This document shows, in pieces, positions 9,122 to 16,733 of a stretch of 64,000 nucleotides of DNA. A program made the translations under genes and the position numbers. The notes below the pieces were generated by a model, which searched no databases, was not told where the DNA came from, and saw nothing but the letters and a program-made list of their open reading frames with translations. The stretch's first letter is position 1, and each line of letters starts with the position of its first letter. Origin of the DNA: Georgenia satyanarayanai (GTDB lineage Bacteria > Actinomycetota > Actinomycetes > Actinomycetales > Actinomycetaceae); contig NZ_VUKC01000007.1 of the NCBI RefSeq assembly GCF_009193135.1, forward strand, positions 1 through 64,000, given 5' to 3'.

Positions 9122-10333
9122 TCAGCGGCCGAGGGGGAGCTGCTCGGGCAGCTCGCCGGCGAGCGGGTCCGTCAGCTCGCTGGCGGTGAAGCGGCGGACC
9201 TGGGCGCGGTCTGCGTCCACCTCGCGCACCTCCAGGCCGCCGGGGTCGAGGCCCTCGAAGCCGCGGGCGGTGACGAGGAGGCGCGACTCCACCGAGCCGA
9301 CGAGCCGGTTGTAGTGCTGCACCGCGCTCTCCAAGGTGCGGCCGAGCTGGCCGACGTGGCCGGCCACCGTGCCGAGCCGGTTGTAGAGCGTGCGGCCCAG
9401 CTCGAGGAGACGCTTGGCGTCCTCGGTGACCGAGGCGGAGGACCAGATCGTCGCCGTCGTGCGGAGGAGCGCGAGGAGCGAGGACGGAGACGTCGGCGCC
9501 ACGCCCTGGCGCAGCGCGTGCTCGAGGAGGCTGGGGTCCGCCTCGAGAGCGGCGGCGAGCAGGCCCTCGGAGGGGACGAACATGACGACGAGCTCGGGGC
9601 TGCCCGCCAGCTGCTCGTGGTACCGGCGCGACGCGAGGGCGTCGACGTGCCCGCGCAGGGCCCGGGCGTGGGCGGCGAGGAGGCGCGCACGGCGGTCGGC
9701 CACCTCCGGATCGTCCACGGCGGTGATGGCGCTGGCCTCGAGATAGGCGTCGAAGGGCACCTTGGCGTCCACGACGAGGTACTTCTCCTCGGGCAGCCGC
9801 ACGACGACGTCCGGCCGGGCCGCCCCGGCCCCCGCCCGAGCCCCGGGCAGCGAGGCGACGGCGGTCTGCTCGAGGAAGTCGACGTGCCGGAGCATGCCCG
9901 ACGCCTCGAGCACGCGCCGCAGCTGGACCTCGCCCCACTGGCCGCGCGCCGCGCCGGAGCGCAGCGCACCGGCGAGGCTGGCGGTGGTGGCGCGCAGCTC
10001 GGCGTCGCTGCGCTGGGCGGCATGGAGGCGCTCGGCGAGGACCGTGTACTGCTCGGTGCGCTCGCGCTCGAGCTCGGCCACGTGCTCCCCGACCTGGGCC
10101 AGGGTGGCCCGCACCGGGGCCAGGGCACGCAGGACGTCGTGGTCTCGGGAGGCGCGTTCGCGCAGGTCTGCGCACTCCTCGGCCAGCGCCTCGGCGCGTG
10201 CGCGGGCGGCGGCGGCCTCCTGCCGGGCGCGGGAGGTGGCCGCCTCGGCGCGCACCCGGCCCAGGAGCAGACCGAGCACGAGACCGGTGGCGAGGGTGGC
10301 TACGGCCAGGAAGATCGCCGTCGTCGTGTCCAT
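9122..10333 (-). CDS. rmuC: DNA recombination protein RmuC
   Basis: A 403-residue RmuC-like protein, a predicted membrane-anchored nuclease-fold protein that limits recombination at inverted repeats. An N-terminal membrane helix (about 6-27, IFLAVATLATGLVLGLLLG) is followed by an Ala/Arg/Glu-rich coiled coil (about 28-125). The conserved RmuC domain (about 130-345) includes RGQWGEVQLRRVLEASGM, PDVVVRLPEEKYLVVDAKVPFDAYLEA and LVMFVPSEGLLAAAL. The K in VVDAKVP belongs to the predicted PD-(D/E)xK core. It is preceded by the PH-domain-like gene on the same strand, 39 bp away. Confidence 0.93.
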   Translation of the reverse strand: MDTTTAIFLAVATLATGLVLGLLLGRVRAEAATSRARQEAAAARARAEALAEECADLRERASRDHDVLRALAPVRATLAQVGEHVAELERERTEQYTVLAERLHAAQRSDAELRATTASLAGALRSGAARGQWGEVQLRRVLEASGMLRHVDFLEQTAVASLPGARAGAGAARPDVVVRLPEEKYLVVDAKVPFDAYLEASAITAVDDPEVADRRARLLAAHARALRGHVDALASRRYHEQLAGSPELVVMFVPSEGLLAAALEADPSLLEHALRQGVAPTSPSSLLALLRTTATIWSSASVTEDAKRLLELGRTLYNRLGTVAGHVGQLGRTLESAVQHYNRLVGSVESRLLVTARGFEGLDPGGLEVREVDADRAQVRRFTASELTDPLAGELPEQLPLGR

Positions 10334-10372
10334 GCGCTCAGGGTGGCAGCGACCACCGACATCGGCGGGACG

Positions 10373-10945
10373 TCAGAGGAGGAGCGAGACGATCGCCAGG
10401 CCCGCCGTCGCCATGAGGAGCGCGGCCGGGAGGATCTCCAGGTGCCGCTCGGGACGCGCAGCCGAGCCCGCGAGGTGCCCGGTCCGGTGCTCCTCGACGA
10501 TCCCCGCGACGACGTCGGGGTCCGCGCCGCCCGCCTCGATGCCGTCGAGGTGGTGCAGGGAGGACACGACCGGGACGTCCCGTCTCGCCCTCGTCCAGCG
10601 ACCGATGGCGCTGCGGGCGGGCAGGGCCCAGGCCCCGACCTTCCCGTCGTGGGTGGTGATCTCCAAGCCCCACCGGGTGCGGGTGCCGGTGATGGCCGCC
10701 CAGGGCAGCCAGATGGTGGTGATGACGTTGGCCACCCGCACGCCGTCGGGCTCGACCCGCACGAGGGGGCGCCAGAACGCGGCCCAGCCCAGCGCGGCGA
10801 GCAGGAGCGGGAGGGCGCCGTAGCGCAGCACCTCGGCGACGCCGCCGTTGACGGCGAACGCGGCGAGGACGGCGGCAGCCACCACCCAGGTGGCGACGGC
10901 GTAGCCGCGGCTGGCTGCGGCGCGGAAGACGATGGCGGGCTGCAC
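10373..10945 (-). CDS. PH-domain membrane protein
   Basis: A 190-residue protein with two membrane helices at the N-terminus (about 13-34 and 41-57), then a short beta-rich region, LVRVEPDGVRVANVITTIWLPWAAI, that matches the bacterial PH-like domain found after paired helices. A final hydrophobic helix (about 170-190) ends the protein. Function is unknown; such proteins are small membrane proteins of the cell envelope. Start is GTG at 10945. It lies between the cupin gene and rmuC, all on the minus strand and closely spaced. Confidence 0.7.
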   Translation of the reverse strand: MQPAIVFRAAASRGYAVATWVVAAAVLAAFAVNGGVAEVLRYGALPLLLAALGWAAFWRPLVRVEPDGVRVANVITTIWLPWAAITGTRTRWGLEITTHDGKVGAWALPARSAIGRWTRARRDVPVVSSLHHLDGIEAGGADPDVVAGIVEEHRTGHLAGSAARPERHLEILPAALLMATAGLAIVSLLL

Positions 10946-10967
10946 CGCCCCATCATCCCAGGCGCTG

Positions 10968-11309
10968 TCACCCGTGCTGCGGGGGCTCCCCGGGCTGGCT
11001 GGTCACGGTGGTGAGGAGGAAGACGGAGTCCTCGAGGGCGACGACGGCGTGCCGCTGGTGGGTGAGCGCGTGCAGCTCGCCCGCGGCGAGGACCGGCTCG
11101 TCCTCGCCGGTGACCCGGACCCGGCCGACGAGCACCTGGAGGCTGGCGGCGTGCGGGGCGTTGTGCTCGGCGAGCTCGGCGCCCTCGCGCAGCGCGAGGA
11201 TCGACTGGCGCAGCACGCCGTCGCGCAGGACGAGCTCCGCGCTCCGGCCGTGCTCGTCGGCGCGGGCGGCCTGCATGTGGGAGCTGACGAGCGGCATGAG
11301 GTCGGGCAT
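10968..11309 (-). CDS. Cupin-domain protein
   Basis: A 113-residue single-domain cupin. The small beta-barrel is visible from LREGAELAEHNAPHAASLQVLVGRVRVTGEDEPVLAAGELHALTHQRHAVVALEDSVFLLTT split over about residues 40-102, with His residues at the two cupin motifs (H48, H52 and H84, H87) positioned to bind a metal. The start ATG at 11309 has a strong GAGGAGG ribosome site. Likely cytoplasmic. No partner enzyme is adjacent, so a role in sensing or in small-molecule turnover cannot be told apart. Confidence 0.8.
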   Translation of the reverse strand: MPDLMPLVSSHMQAARADEHGRSAELVLRDGVLRQSILALREGAELAEHNAPHAASLQVLVGRVRVTGEDEPVLAAGELHALTHQRHAVVALEDSVFLLTTVTSQPGEPPQHG

Positions 11310-11407
11310 CGGTCCTCCTCGGGGAGCGGACGGGTGCTCTCACCGTGGCACAGCGCACGGGCGCCCGCACGGGACACCGCCCCGCTCGCGCGCCGGCTGT
11401 GCGCCCC

Positions 11408-11453
11408 CTCGGCCCACCGTGCGCCCGGTCGACCGGCAGCACGGTGGACCGAG
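11408..11453 (-). terminator. Hairpin downstream of membrane acyltransferase-like gene
   Basis: CTCGGCCCACCGTGC at 11408-11422 pairs with GCACGGTGGACCGAG at 11439-11453 (14 of 15 bases). The loop contains a second palindrome, CCGGTCGACCGG. It begins 19 bp past the stop codon of the minus-strand gene ending at 11472. No U-tract follows, as is common in GC-rich genomes. Confidence 0.6.
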
Positions 11454-11471
11454 CGGTCGGTGGGACGGTGC

Positions 11472-12575
11472 TCAGGCGGGCCGGGCCCGCCAGGTCCACG
11501 GCGCTCGCAGCACGAGCTCGAGCGGTCCGCGGCGGTGGTGGCGGCGCCACAGGACCGCGCCCACCGCGGCGAGGAGCACCATGACGGCGCTGATGAGCAC
11601 GCCCTGGCCGAGGGTGTGGGGCAACGGACGCAGCCACGCGAGGACGAGCAGGTGGAGGACGTAGAAGGTGAGGGACAGCTGGCCCAGGACCGCGAGCGGC
11701 CGGAGCAGCCGCGACCCGTGCCGCCGCTCGACGGCGAGGCAGCCGAGCAGGACGAGGACGGACACCGCCGTCGCCCCGACGAGCCACAGGGGCATCTGCC
11801 CGTGCGGGGCGTCGGTGAGGAGCAGCTCCCACGAGGTGTCCCCGACGAGGCCGCCGCGCTGCCACGCCGCGACGCGCGCGACGAGCGGGCACCCGAGCGC
11901 GAGTACGGCTGCGACCAGCGCCGCACGCCGCTGCAGGACCCGTGAGGTGAGGTCGCGCCGCCCGAGCCACATGCCCAGCGTGAACGGCGCCACCCAGGTG
12001 ACGAGCGGGTAGGGGCCGGTGAGCACGACGGCGGTGAGCACCTCGCCGGGACCGTCACCGAGCTGCGGCGGACGCCCGTCGAAAGGTCTCCCCGCGCTCA
12101 CCTGCGGCGCGAGCCACAGCAGCGGCCCGAGCACCGTGCTCAGCGCGGTGACGACGAGGAGTGCGCCGTCGTGCGCACGGACCAGTGCGCCGGCGAGGAC
12201 GAAGAGGAGGGCGTAGACGGCGAGGATGACGTTGACCTCGTGGCCCAGGCGCTGCAGGGCGAGACCGCCGATCAGGAGGAGGGCGCACCGCCAGCCCAGC
12301 GCCGCCCACAGCGGGGCGCGGGCGGCGGCGGACTCGCGGACCCGCCGGGTCATGAGGGAGAAGCCGATGCCCGCGAGGAGGACGAAGAGCACCGACGCGC
12401 GGCCGTGGGGCAGCAGGTAGAGGTAGCCACCGGGCCCGGTGACGTCGGTCGGCCCGACGTTGACGGACACCATGCCGACGATCGCGAGCGCCCGCGCCGC
12501 GTCCACCGCGAGCACCCGCCGCCGGCTGCCGGCGGAGGCGCCGGTTCGCGTGAGCGGATCGGCGGTGTCGGCCAT
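11472..12575 (-). CDS. Multi-pass membrane protein, DUF418/heparan-acetyltransferase-like
   Basis: A 367-residue protein with about ten hydrophobic segments. The first segment begins RRRVLAVDAARALAIVGMVSVN, a signature shared by the DUF418/DUF1624 membrane family of acyltransferase-like proteins (VDxxRGxAixGMv...N). Other conserved pieces are GMWLGRRDL and LSLTFYVLHLLVL. The ATG at 12575 is chosen over an upstream start at 12665 because GGAGG sits 5 nt before it and the homologous part begins just after. It diverges from the gamma-glutamyltransferase gene across 80 bp. Probable envelope polysaccharide or lipid modification, not provable here. Confidence 0.78.
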   Translation of the reverse strand: MADTADPLTRTGASAGSRRRVLAVDAARALAIVGMVSVNVGPTDVTGPGGYLYLLPHGRASVLFVLLAGIGFSLMTRRVRESAAARAPLWAALGWRCALLLIGGLALQRLGHEVNVILAVYALLFVLAGALVRAHDGALLVVTALSTVLGPLLWLAPQVSAGRPFDGRPPQLGDGPGEVLTAVVLTGPYPLVTWVAPFTLGMWLGRRDLTSRVLQRRAALVAAVLALGCPLVARVAAWQRGGLVGDTSWELLLTDAPHGQMPLWLVGATAVSVLVLLGCLAVERRHGSRLLRPLAVLGQLSLTFYVLHLLVLAWLRPLPHTLGQGVLISAVMVLLAAVGAVLWRRHHRRGPLELVLRAPWTWRARPA

Positions 12576-12655
12576 GTCCGCCTCCGATCCTCGCCGGCGG
12601 GATGCGCCCGTCGGATCTGCTCCTACCGTAGATACCCGGACCAAGGAGGCAACCC

Positions 12656-14314
12656 GTGCCACCACACACCCGGGCCGCGCGCCTGGCCGCGGCCGTCCTC
12701 ACCGCCGTCGCCCTCGCCGCCTGCACGAGCACCGAGCCCGAGCCGGCAGCCCCCACCACGACCGCCCCGACGACGGCGCCACCCACCACTCCCGCGCCCG
12801 AGCCCAGCCCTACCCCGACGGTCGAGCCGCAGTACGGGGTGGCAGCGGGCGACCCGGCCGCCGTCGCCGCCGGGATGCGGCTCCTCGAGGACGGTGGGAA
12901 CGCCGTCGACGCCGCGGTGGCCGCGGCCTTCGCCGTCGCCGTCGTCGAGCCGTACGCGTCCGGGATCGGCGGCGGCGGGGCGAGCATCGTCGTCCCCGAG
13001 GGTGACGGCAAGGAGGCCGTCGCCTACGACTACCGGGAGGTGGTGGCCGACGACGGCGTGGTGCCGGCGTCGGGCACCGGGATCCCCGGGTTCGTGGCCG
13101 GGATGGCGACCCTCCACGAGGCCCACGGGCAGGCGGACTGGGCCGACGTCCTGGCCCCGGCGATCGAGCTGGCCGCCGACGGGCACCCGGTCTCCGGGAT
13201 GCTCGGCGTGCGGCTGCGCGAGGACGTGGGGCCGGGGATCGCGGCCGAGCTGCCGCACTTCCGGTCCGGTGGCCGGCCTCTCGCCGAGGGAGAGCTGCTG
13301 GTCCAGGAGGAGCTCGCGCGCACGATGCGGACGCTGGCCGAGGACGGGCCGCGGTCCTTCTACACCGGGGCGCTCGCGGACTCCCTCACGACGGTGCCGG
13401 GGATCGACGCGGCGTCCCTCGCCGGGTACGAGGTGGTGAGCGGGGAGCCGGTGCGCGGCGCCGTCGGCGAGCACGAGGTGCTCGCCCCGAGGCCGCCGCT
13501 GCCCGGTGCACCGGTCGTGCAGATGCTGCAGGTGGCCGAGGCGCTCGATGTCGGGGCGGCCGATCCCGGGTCGGTGCCCTTCGTCGAGCGCGTCTCCGCG
13601 GCGTGGACGGTGGCCGACGAGTCGGCCGGCACGGTGCTCGGGGACCCGGCCTTCGTCGACGTCCCCGTCGCCCAGCTCACCGACCCGGAGCGCAACGCGC
13701 GCCTCGCGGCACGGGTCGCGCCCGACGCGGCCTCCCGGACGTCGTCGGACGACGCGCAGAACACCACCCACATCAGCGTCGTCGACTCCGCGGGCACGGC
13801 GGTGTCGATGACCAACACGCTCACCCACTGGTTCGGCTCGGGCACCTACCGGGAGGGCTTCTTCCTCAATGACCAGCTCTCGCGGTTCGGCGCCATCGAC
13901 TCCCCGGCCAACCGGCCTGAGGCGGGCAGGCGGTCGGTGAGCTGGTCCGCGCCCCTCCTCGTGCTCGACGACGACGCCCGGCCGGTCCTCGTCATCGGCT
14001 CACCCGGGGGCCGGCTCATCCCCAACATCCTCACCGGGGTGTACGCGCGGTGGGCGTGGCACGGGCAGAGCCTCGAGGAGGCGGTCCTCGCGCCGCGCTT
14101 CCACCTCGAGGGGCGGACCATGCGCGTCGAGGAGGGCACGCCGTCGGAGGTCGTCGACGGGCTCGCCGCCCGCGGGTACGCGACCGAGGTGGTGCCGCCC
14201 TCGGCCTACGCCTTCGGCTCGGTGAACGCGCTCGCCGTCGACCCGGAGACCGGGGAGCTGACGGGCGCCGTCGACCCGCGCCGGGAGGCGGCGGTGGAGG
14301 TGGCCGGCGGCTGA
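12656..14314 (+). CDS. ggt: Gamma-glutamyltransferase, lipoprotein
   Basis: A 552-residue GGT-family N-terminal nucleophile hydrolase, exported and lipid-anchored. The signal peptide ends in a lipobox (LAAC, Cys at about 22), followed by a Thr/Pro-rich linker to about 58. The large-subunit region includes DGGNAVDAAVAAAFAVAVVEPYAS and GGGGASIV. Autocleavage should expose Thr370 in the NTTHISVVD motif, giving a 183-residue small subunit with MTNTLTHWFGSG and SPGGRLIPNIL. It would hydrolyse or transfer the glutamyl group of glutathione or mycothiol-pathway-like peptides outside the cell. GTG start at 12656 with AAGGAGG upstream. A hairpin terminator follows. Confidence 0.93.
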   Translation: MPPHTRAARLAAAVLTAVALAACTSTEPEPAAPTTTAPTTAPPTTPAPEPSPTPTVEPQYGVAAGDPAAVAAGMRLLEDGGNAVDAAVAAAFAVAVVEPYASGIGGGGASIVVPEGDGKEAVAYDYREVVADDGVVPASGTGIPGFVAGMATLHEAHGQADWADVLAPAIELAADGHPVSGMLGVRLREDVGPGIAAELPHFRSGGRPLAEGELLVQEELARTMRTLAEDGPRSFYTGALADSLTTVPGIDAASLAGYEVVSGEPVRGAVGEHEVLAPRPPLPGAPVVQMLQVAEALDVGAADPGSVPFVERVSAAWTVADESAGTVLGDPAFVDVPVAQLTDPERNARLAARVAPDAASRTSSDDAQNTTHISVVDSAGTAVSMTNTLTHWFGSGTYREGFFLNDQLSRFGAIDSPANRPEAGRRSVSWSAPLLVLDDDARPVLVIGSPGGRLIPNILTGVYARWAWHGQSLEEAVLAPRFHLEGRTMRVEEGTPSEVVDGLAARGYATEVVPPSAYAFGSVNALAVDPETGELTGAVDPRREAAVEVAGG

Positions 14315-14331
14315 CCCCGACGATCCGCGCT

Positions 14332-14383
14332 GCTGAGACGGGTCCGCGCTGCGGACATATCGACAGCGCGGCCCCGTTTCAGC
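14332..14383 (+). terminator. Hairpin terminator after ggt
   Basis: GCTGAGACGGGTCCGCGCTG at 14332-14351 pairs with the segment at 14364-14383 (18 of 20 bases) around a 12-nt loop. It starts 18 bp after the ggt stop and ends 58 bp before ychF. Confidence 0.7.
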
Positions 14384-14441
14384 CGCGGGGTGGGGGAGGC
14401 CACCGGCCCGGCGCCTCGCCTGGCACGTAGACTCGGTGCCC

Positions 14442-15527
14442 GTGGCCCTCACCATCGGAATCGCCGGACTGCCCAACGTCGGCAAGTCGACCCTCTTCAA
14501 CGCCCTGACCCGCGCGACGGTGCTCGCCGCGAACTACCCGTTCGCGACGATCGAGCCGAACGTCGGCGTCGTCCCGCTGCCCGACCCGCGGCTGGACAGG
14601 CTCGCGGAGGTCTTCGGCTCGCAGAAGATCCTCCCCGCGACGGTCTCCTTCGTCGACATCGCCGGCATCGTCCGCGGCGCCTCGGAGGGGGAGGGGCTGG
14701 GCAACCAGTTCCTCGCCAACATCCGCGAGGCCGACGCGATCTGCCTGGTGACCCGCGCCTTCAGCGACCCGGACGTCGTCCACGTCGAGGGCAAGGTCGC
14801 CCCCGCGGACGACATCGAGACCATCGTCACCGAGCTTGTCCTCGCCGACCTCCAGACCGTGGAGAAGGCGATCCCGCGCCTCGAGAAGGAGGTCCGCGGC
14901 AAGAAGACCGACGCGGCCGTCCTCGACACGGCGCGCGCGGTGCTCGCTCTCCTCGAGGAGGGCACGGCGATCTCCACCGGCGCGGCCAAGGCGGGGCTCG
15001 ACATGGAGCACGTCGCCTCGTTCCAGCTCCTGTCCGCCAAGCCCTTCATCTACGTCTTCAACACCGACGACGAGGGGCTGGCCGACACCGCGATGCAGGC
15101 CGAGCTGCGTGCGCTCGCCGCACCGGCCGAGGCGATCTTCCTCGACGCGAAGTTCGAGTCCGAGCTCGTCGAGCTCGAGCCCGAGGAGGCGGCCGAGATG
15201 CTCGCCGACGCCGGGCAGGAGGAGGCGGGCCTCGACCAGCTGGCCCGGGTCGGCTTCGAGACCCTGGGCCTGCAGACCTACCTCACCGCCGGGCCCAAGG
15301 AGGCCCGCGCCTGGACGATCCCCAAGGGCGCGACCGCCCCGGAGGCCGCCGGCGTCATCCACACCGACTTCCAGCGCGGCTTCATCAAGGCCGAGATCGT
15401 CTCCTTCGACGACCTCATCGCCGCCGGGTCGATGGCCGAGGCCAAGGCCAAGGGCCAGGTGCGCATCGAGGGCAAGGACTACGTCATGCAGGACGGCGAC
15501 GTCGTGGAGTTCCGCTTCAACGTGTGA
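14442..15527 (+). CDS. ychF: Redox-regulated ATPase/GTPase YchF
   Basis: A 361-residue YchF (OLA1 family) P-loop protein with ATPase activity, associated with ribosomes and stress responses. G1 is GLPNVGKST, the switch region covers NYPFATIEPNVGVVPLPDPRL, and G3 is DIAGIVRGASEGEGLGNQFL; NTDDE replaces the usual NKxD, as in this family. The C-terminal TGS domain ends in GDVVEFRFNV. The GTG at 14442 gives the canonical MALTIGIAGLPNVGKS start; an in-frame GTG at 14436 would add two residues. The last 19 coding bases including the stop are duplicated at 39354-39372, marking this 3' end as the integration site of the island that follows. Confidence 0.95.
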   Translation: MALTIGIAGLPNVGKSTLFNALTRATVLAANYPFATIEPNVGVVPLPDPRLDRLAEVFGSQKILPATVSFVDIAGIVRGASEGEGLGNQFLANIREADAICLVTRAFSDPDVVHVEGKVAPADDIETIVTELVLADLQTVEKAIPRLEKEVRGKKTDAAVLDTARAVLALLEEGTAISTGAAKAGLDMEHVASFQLLSAKPFIYVFNTDDEGLADTAMQAELRALAAPAEAIFLDAKFESELVELEPEEAAEMLADAGQEEAGLDQLARVGFETLGLQTYLTAGPKEARAWTIPKGATAPEAAGVIHTDFQRGFIKAEIVSFDDLIAAGSMAEAKAKGQVRIEGKDYVMQDGDVVEFRFNV

Positions 15528-15545
15528 ATCGGCGCGTTTGCGCAG
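15509..15545 (+). other. Left attachment repeat (attL candidate)
   Basis: The first 24 bases, covering the last codons and stop of ychF, are identical to 39354-39377. The next 13 bases match 39378-39390 at 9 positions. Same orientation at both ends, as expected for attL and attR. Confidence 0.8.
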
Positions 15546-15570
15546 GTCAGAGCGGTGCGGGGTGCTCCCA

Positions 15571-15591
15571 GTCCGCACACAGTCCGCAAGA
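15571..15591 (+). repeat. Paired AGTCCGCA repeats, left end
   Basis: Two copies of the octamer GTCCGCA(C/A) spaced 11 bp apart lie 26 bp inside the left end. A nearly identical pair lies at 39208-39228 inside the right end (20 of 21 bases equal), and a single copy lies at 16531-16538. Position and pairing resemble arm-type binding sites of tyrosine integrases. Confidence 0.55.
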
Positions 15592-15601
15592 GCTTGAACC
15601 A

Positions 15602-15760
15602 GTAGGCCCGGTCAGCTGTTCGGACGAGGGACGCACGTACGCCACACCGCCCGACTACAAACCGCTCGCCGGCGTCGACCGTGGCACGGTGCTGGCTTGG
15701 TACGCCGACAACGCGACCGCGCTGCGCGCGTGTACGTACAGCGGCGAGCGCCCGGCATGA
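15602..15760 (+). pseudogene. Possible 3' fragment of an unknown gene
   Basis: The reading frame ending at 15758-15760 encodes a natural-looking C-terminus, PPDYKPLAGVDRGTVLAWYA followed by a short Cys-containing tail, but has no start codon of its own before running back into ychF. It may be the tail of a gene cut off by island formation. The function is not recognised. Confidence 0.3.
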
Positions 15761-15805
15761 GTTGGGCTGGATCGACGCGCCGGTACTGGCCGTTGCCGCC
15801 GCCGG

Positions 15806-16440
15806 CGCTTGCGGCTGACGCCGGCTGCCATCTGTGCCGTCGGTACTGTCGGACTTGTCGTGTTCGTCTCCGGCACGGAGGTCTTCGTCGGTGAAGGCGG
15901 CACCGCCTCGCGCACGTTCGGCCCGTTCGAGTACCGCCCGGTGCTCCTGCCGTCGCCCTCAGCCTCGGTCTTGCTCCGCGCTCTCATGACTGGAAGCGCT
16001 ACGGTGCCCGGCGGACGCGCAATCGCGCTCTGATCAATGTGACCGTGACCGTGACCGTCCCGCTGGCCCTCTTCGTCGCGGTGCTCGCCCTGCCACTGGG
16101 GTTCTATGCGACCTCCGACGTCTCCTCGCGTCAGCTCCTGCCGTAGGCGAGCAACGTCGCCGTCGCGGCCCTGCTCGCGTCTGCACATGTCGGCGTGGTT
16201 GGACGGCTGGCCGGGTCGGTGCTCTGGGCGGCGGCGATGTACGTGCTGACGCTCTGGCAGGCGGCCACTCCCGTCTATGGGTGCCTGCTGCCCGTGACGA
16301 TGCACTTCACCGCCGACGCGACGCTGGATGCAGATGTGTGCTGGGCCTAGGTCGTCGTGGTCGCCTTCGCCGCCTGCGTGGTGGCATGCATCCGGCGCTC
16401 GGTGCCCGCGCGCACCAGCATGCGCACCGCCGAGGAGTAA
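15806..16440 (+). pseudogene. Decayed membrane protein gene with frameshift and two TAG stops
   Basis: A first frame starting near 15809 encodes a hydrophobic segment (AAICAVGTVGLVVFVSG) and then GEGGTASRTFGPFEYRPVLLP. A frameshift at about 15960-15985 moves to the frame reading HDWKRYGARRTRNRALINV and VPLALFVAVLALPLGFYATS. That frame meets TAG at 16144 and again at 16348, yet stays coding-like (GC-rich third positions, further hydrophobic helices VAVAALLASAHVGVVGRLAG and VVVVAFAACVVACIRRS) until TAA at 16438. The most economical reading is a pseudogene of a small multi-pass membrane protein. No family is recognised. Confidence 0.6.
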
Positions 16441-16733
16441 GGGACTCGACTGGCGCTCCGAGGCTCCGCTTCGACGTTAGTCGCTGCTCTTCGCAGGTCA
16501 GCGGGTTATCGGGCCGGCTAGTCCATATCGAGTCCGCAGCATTGGCCTGATTGGACCGTTCTGAAGGCCCTCGCCTCGGCGATACCAGTAGACACCTATG
16601 TCACGGGATTATGGCTGCGGATTGACCTCGAGCGATCCTGAGTTCGAGGAGACGTTCGCGAGCCCCTCATTGCGAGAAGTAGTCTCGAAGGGTAGAAAAT
16701 TGTACGGCCCGGAGAAGCGAAGGGGACGAGCCG
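16441..16733. other. Non-coding leader of DUF4209 gene
   Basis: No credible ORF. It contains one AGTCCGCA copy (16531-16538) and a GCAGGTCAG copy (16493-16501) that also occurs at both island ends (15542-15550 and 39288-39296). The last 60 bases are locally AT-rich (AGAAAATTGTAC), as expected for a promoter, but no confident -35/-10 pair could be assigned. Confidence 0.4.

Noticed and set aside
15500-15600. tRNA gene as integration site
   Set aside because: No cloverleaf or tRNA sequence is present at either end. The duplicated segment is the coding end of ychF.
14390-15760. Plus-strand ORF in another frame over ychF
   Set aside because: It is a shadow of ychF; only its last 50 codons beyond ychF look protein-like and are noted as a possible fragment.
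16039-16440. Programmed readthrough or recoded TAG codons
   Set aside because: An upstream frameshift and the lack of any known recoding signal favour simple decay. It is kept as a finding only at modest interest.
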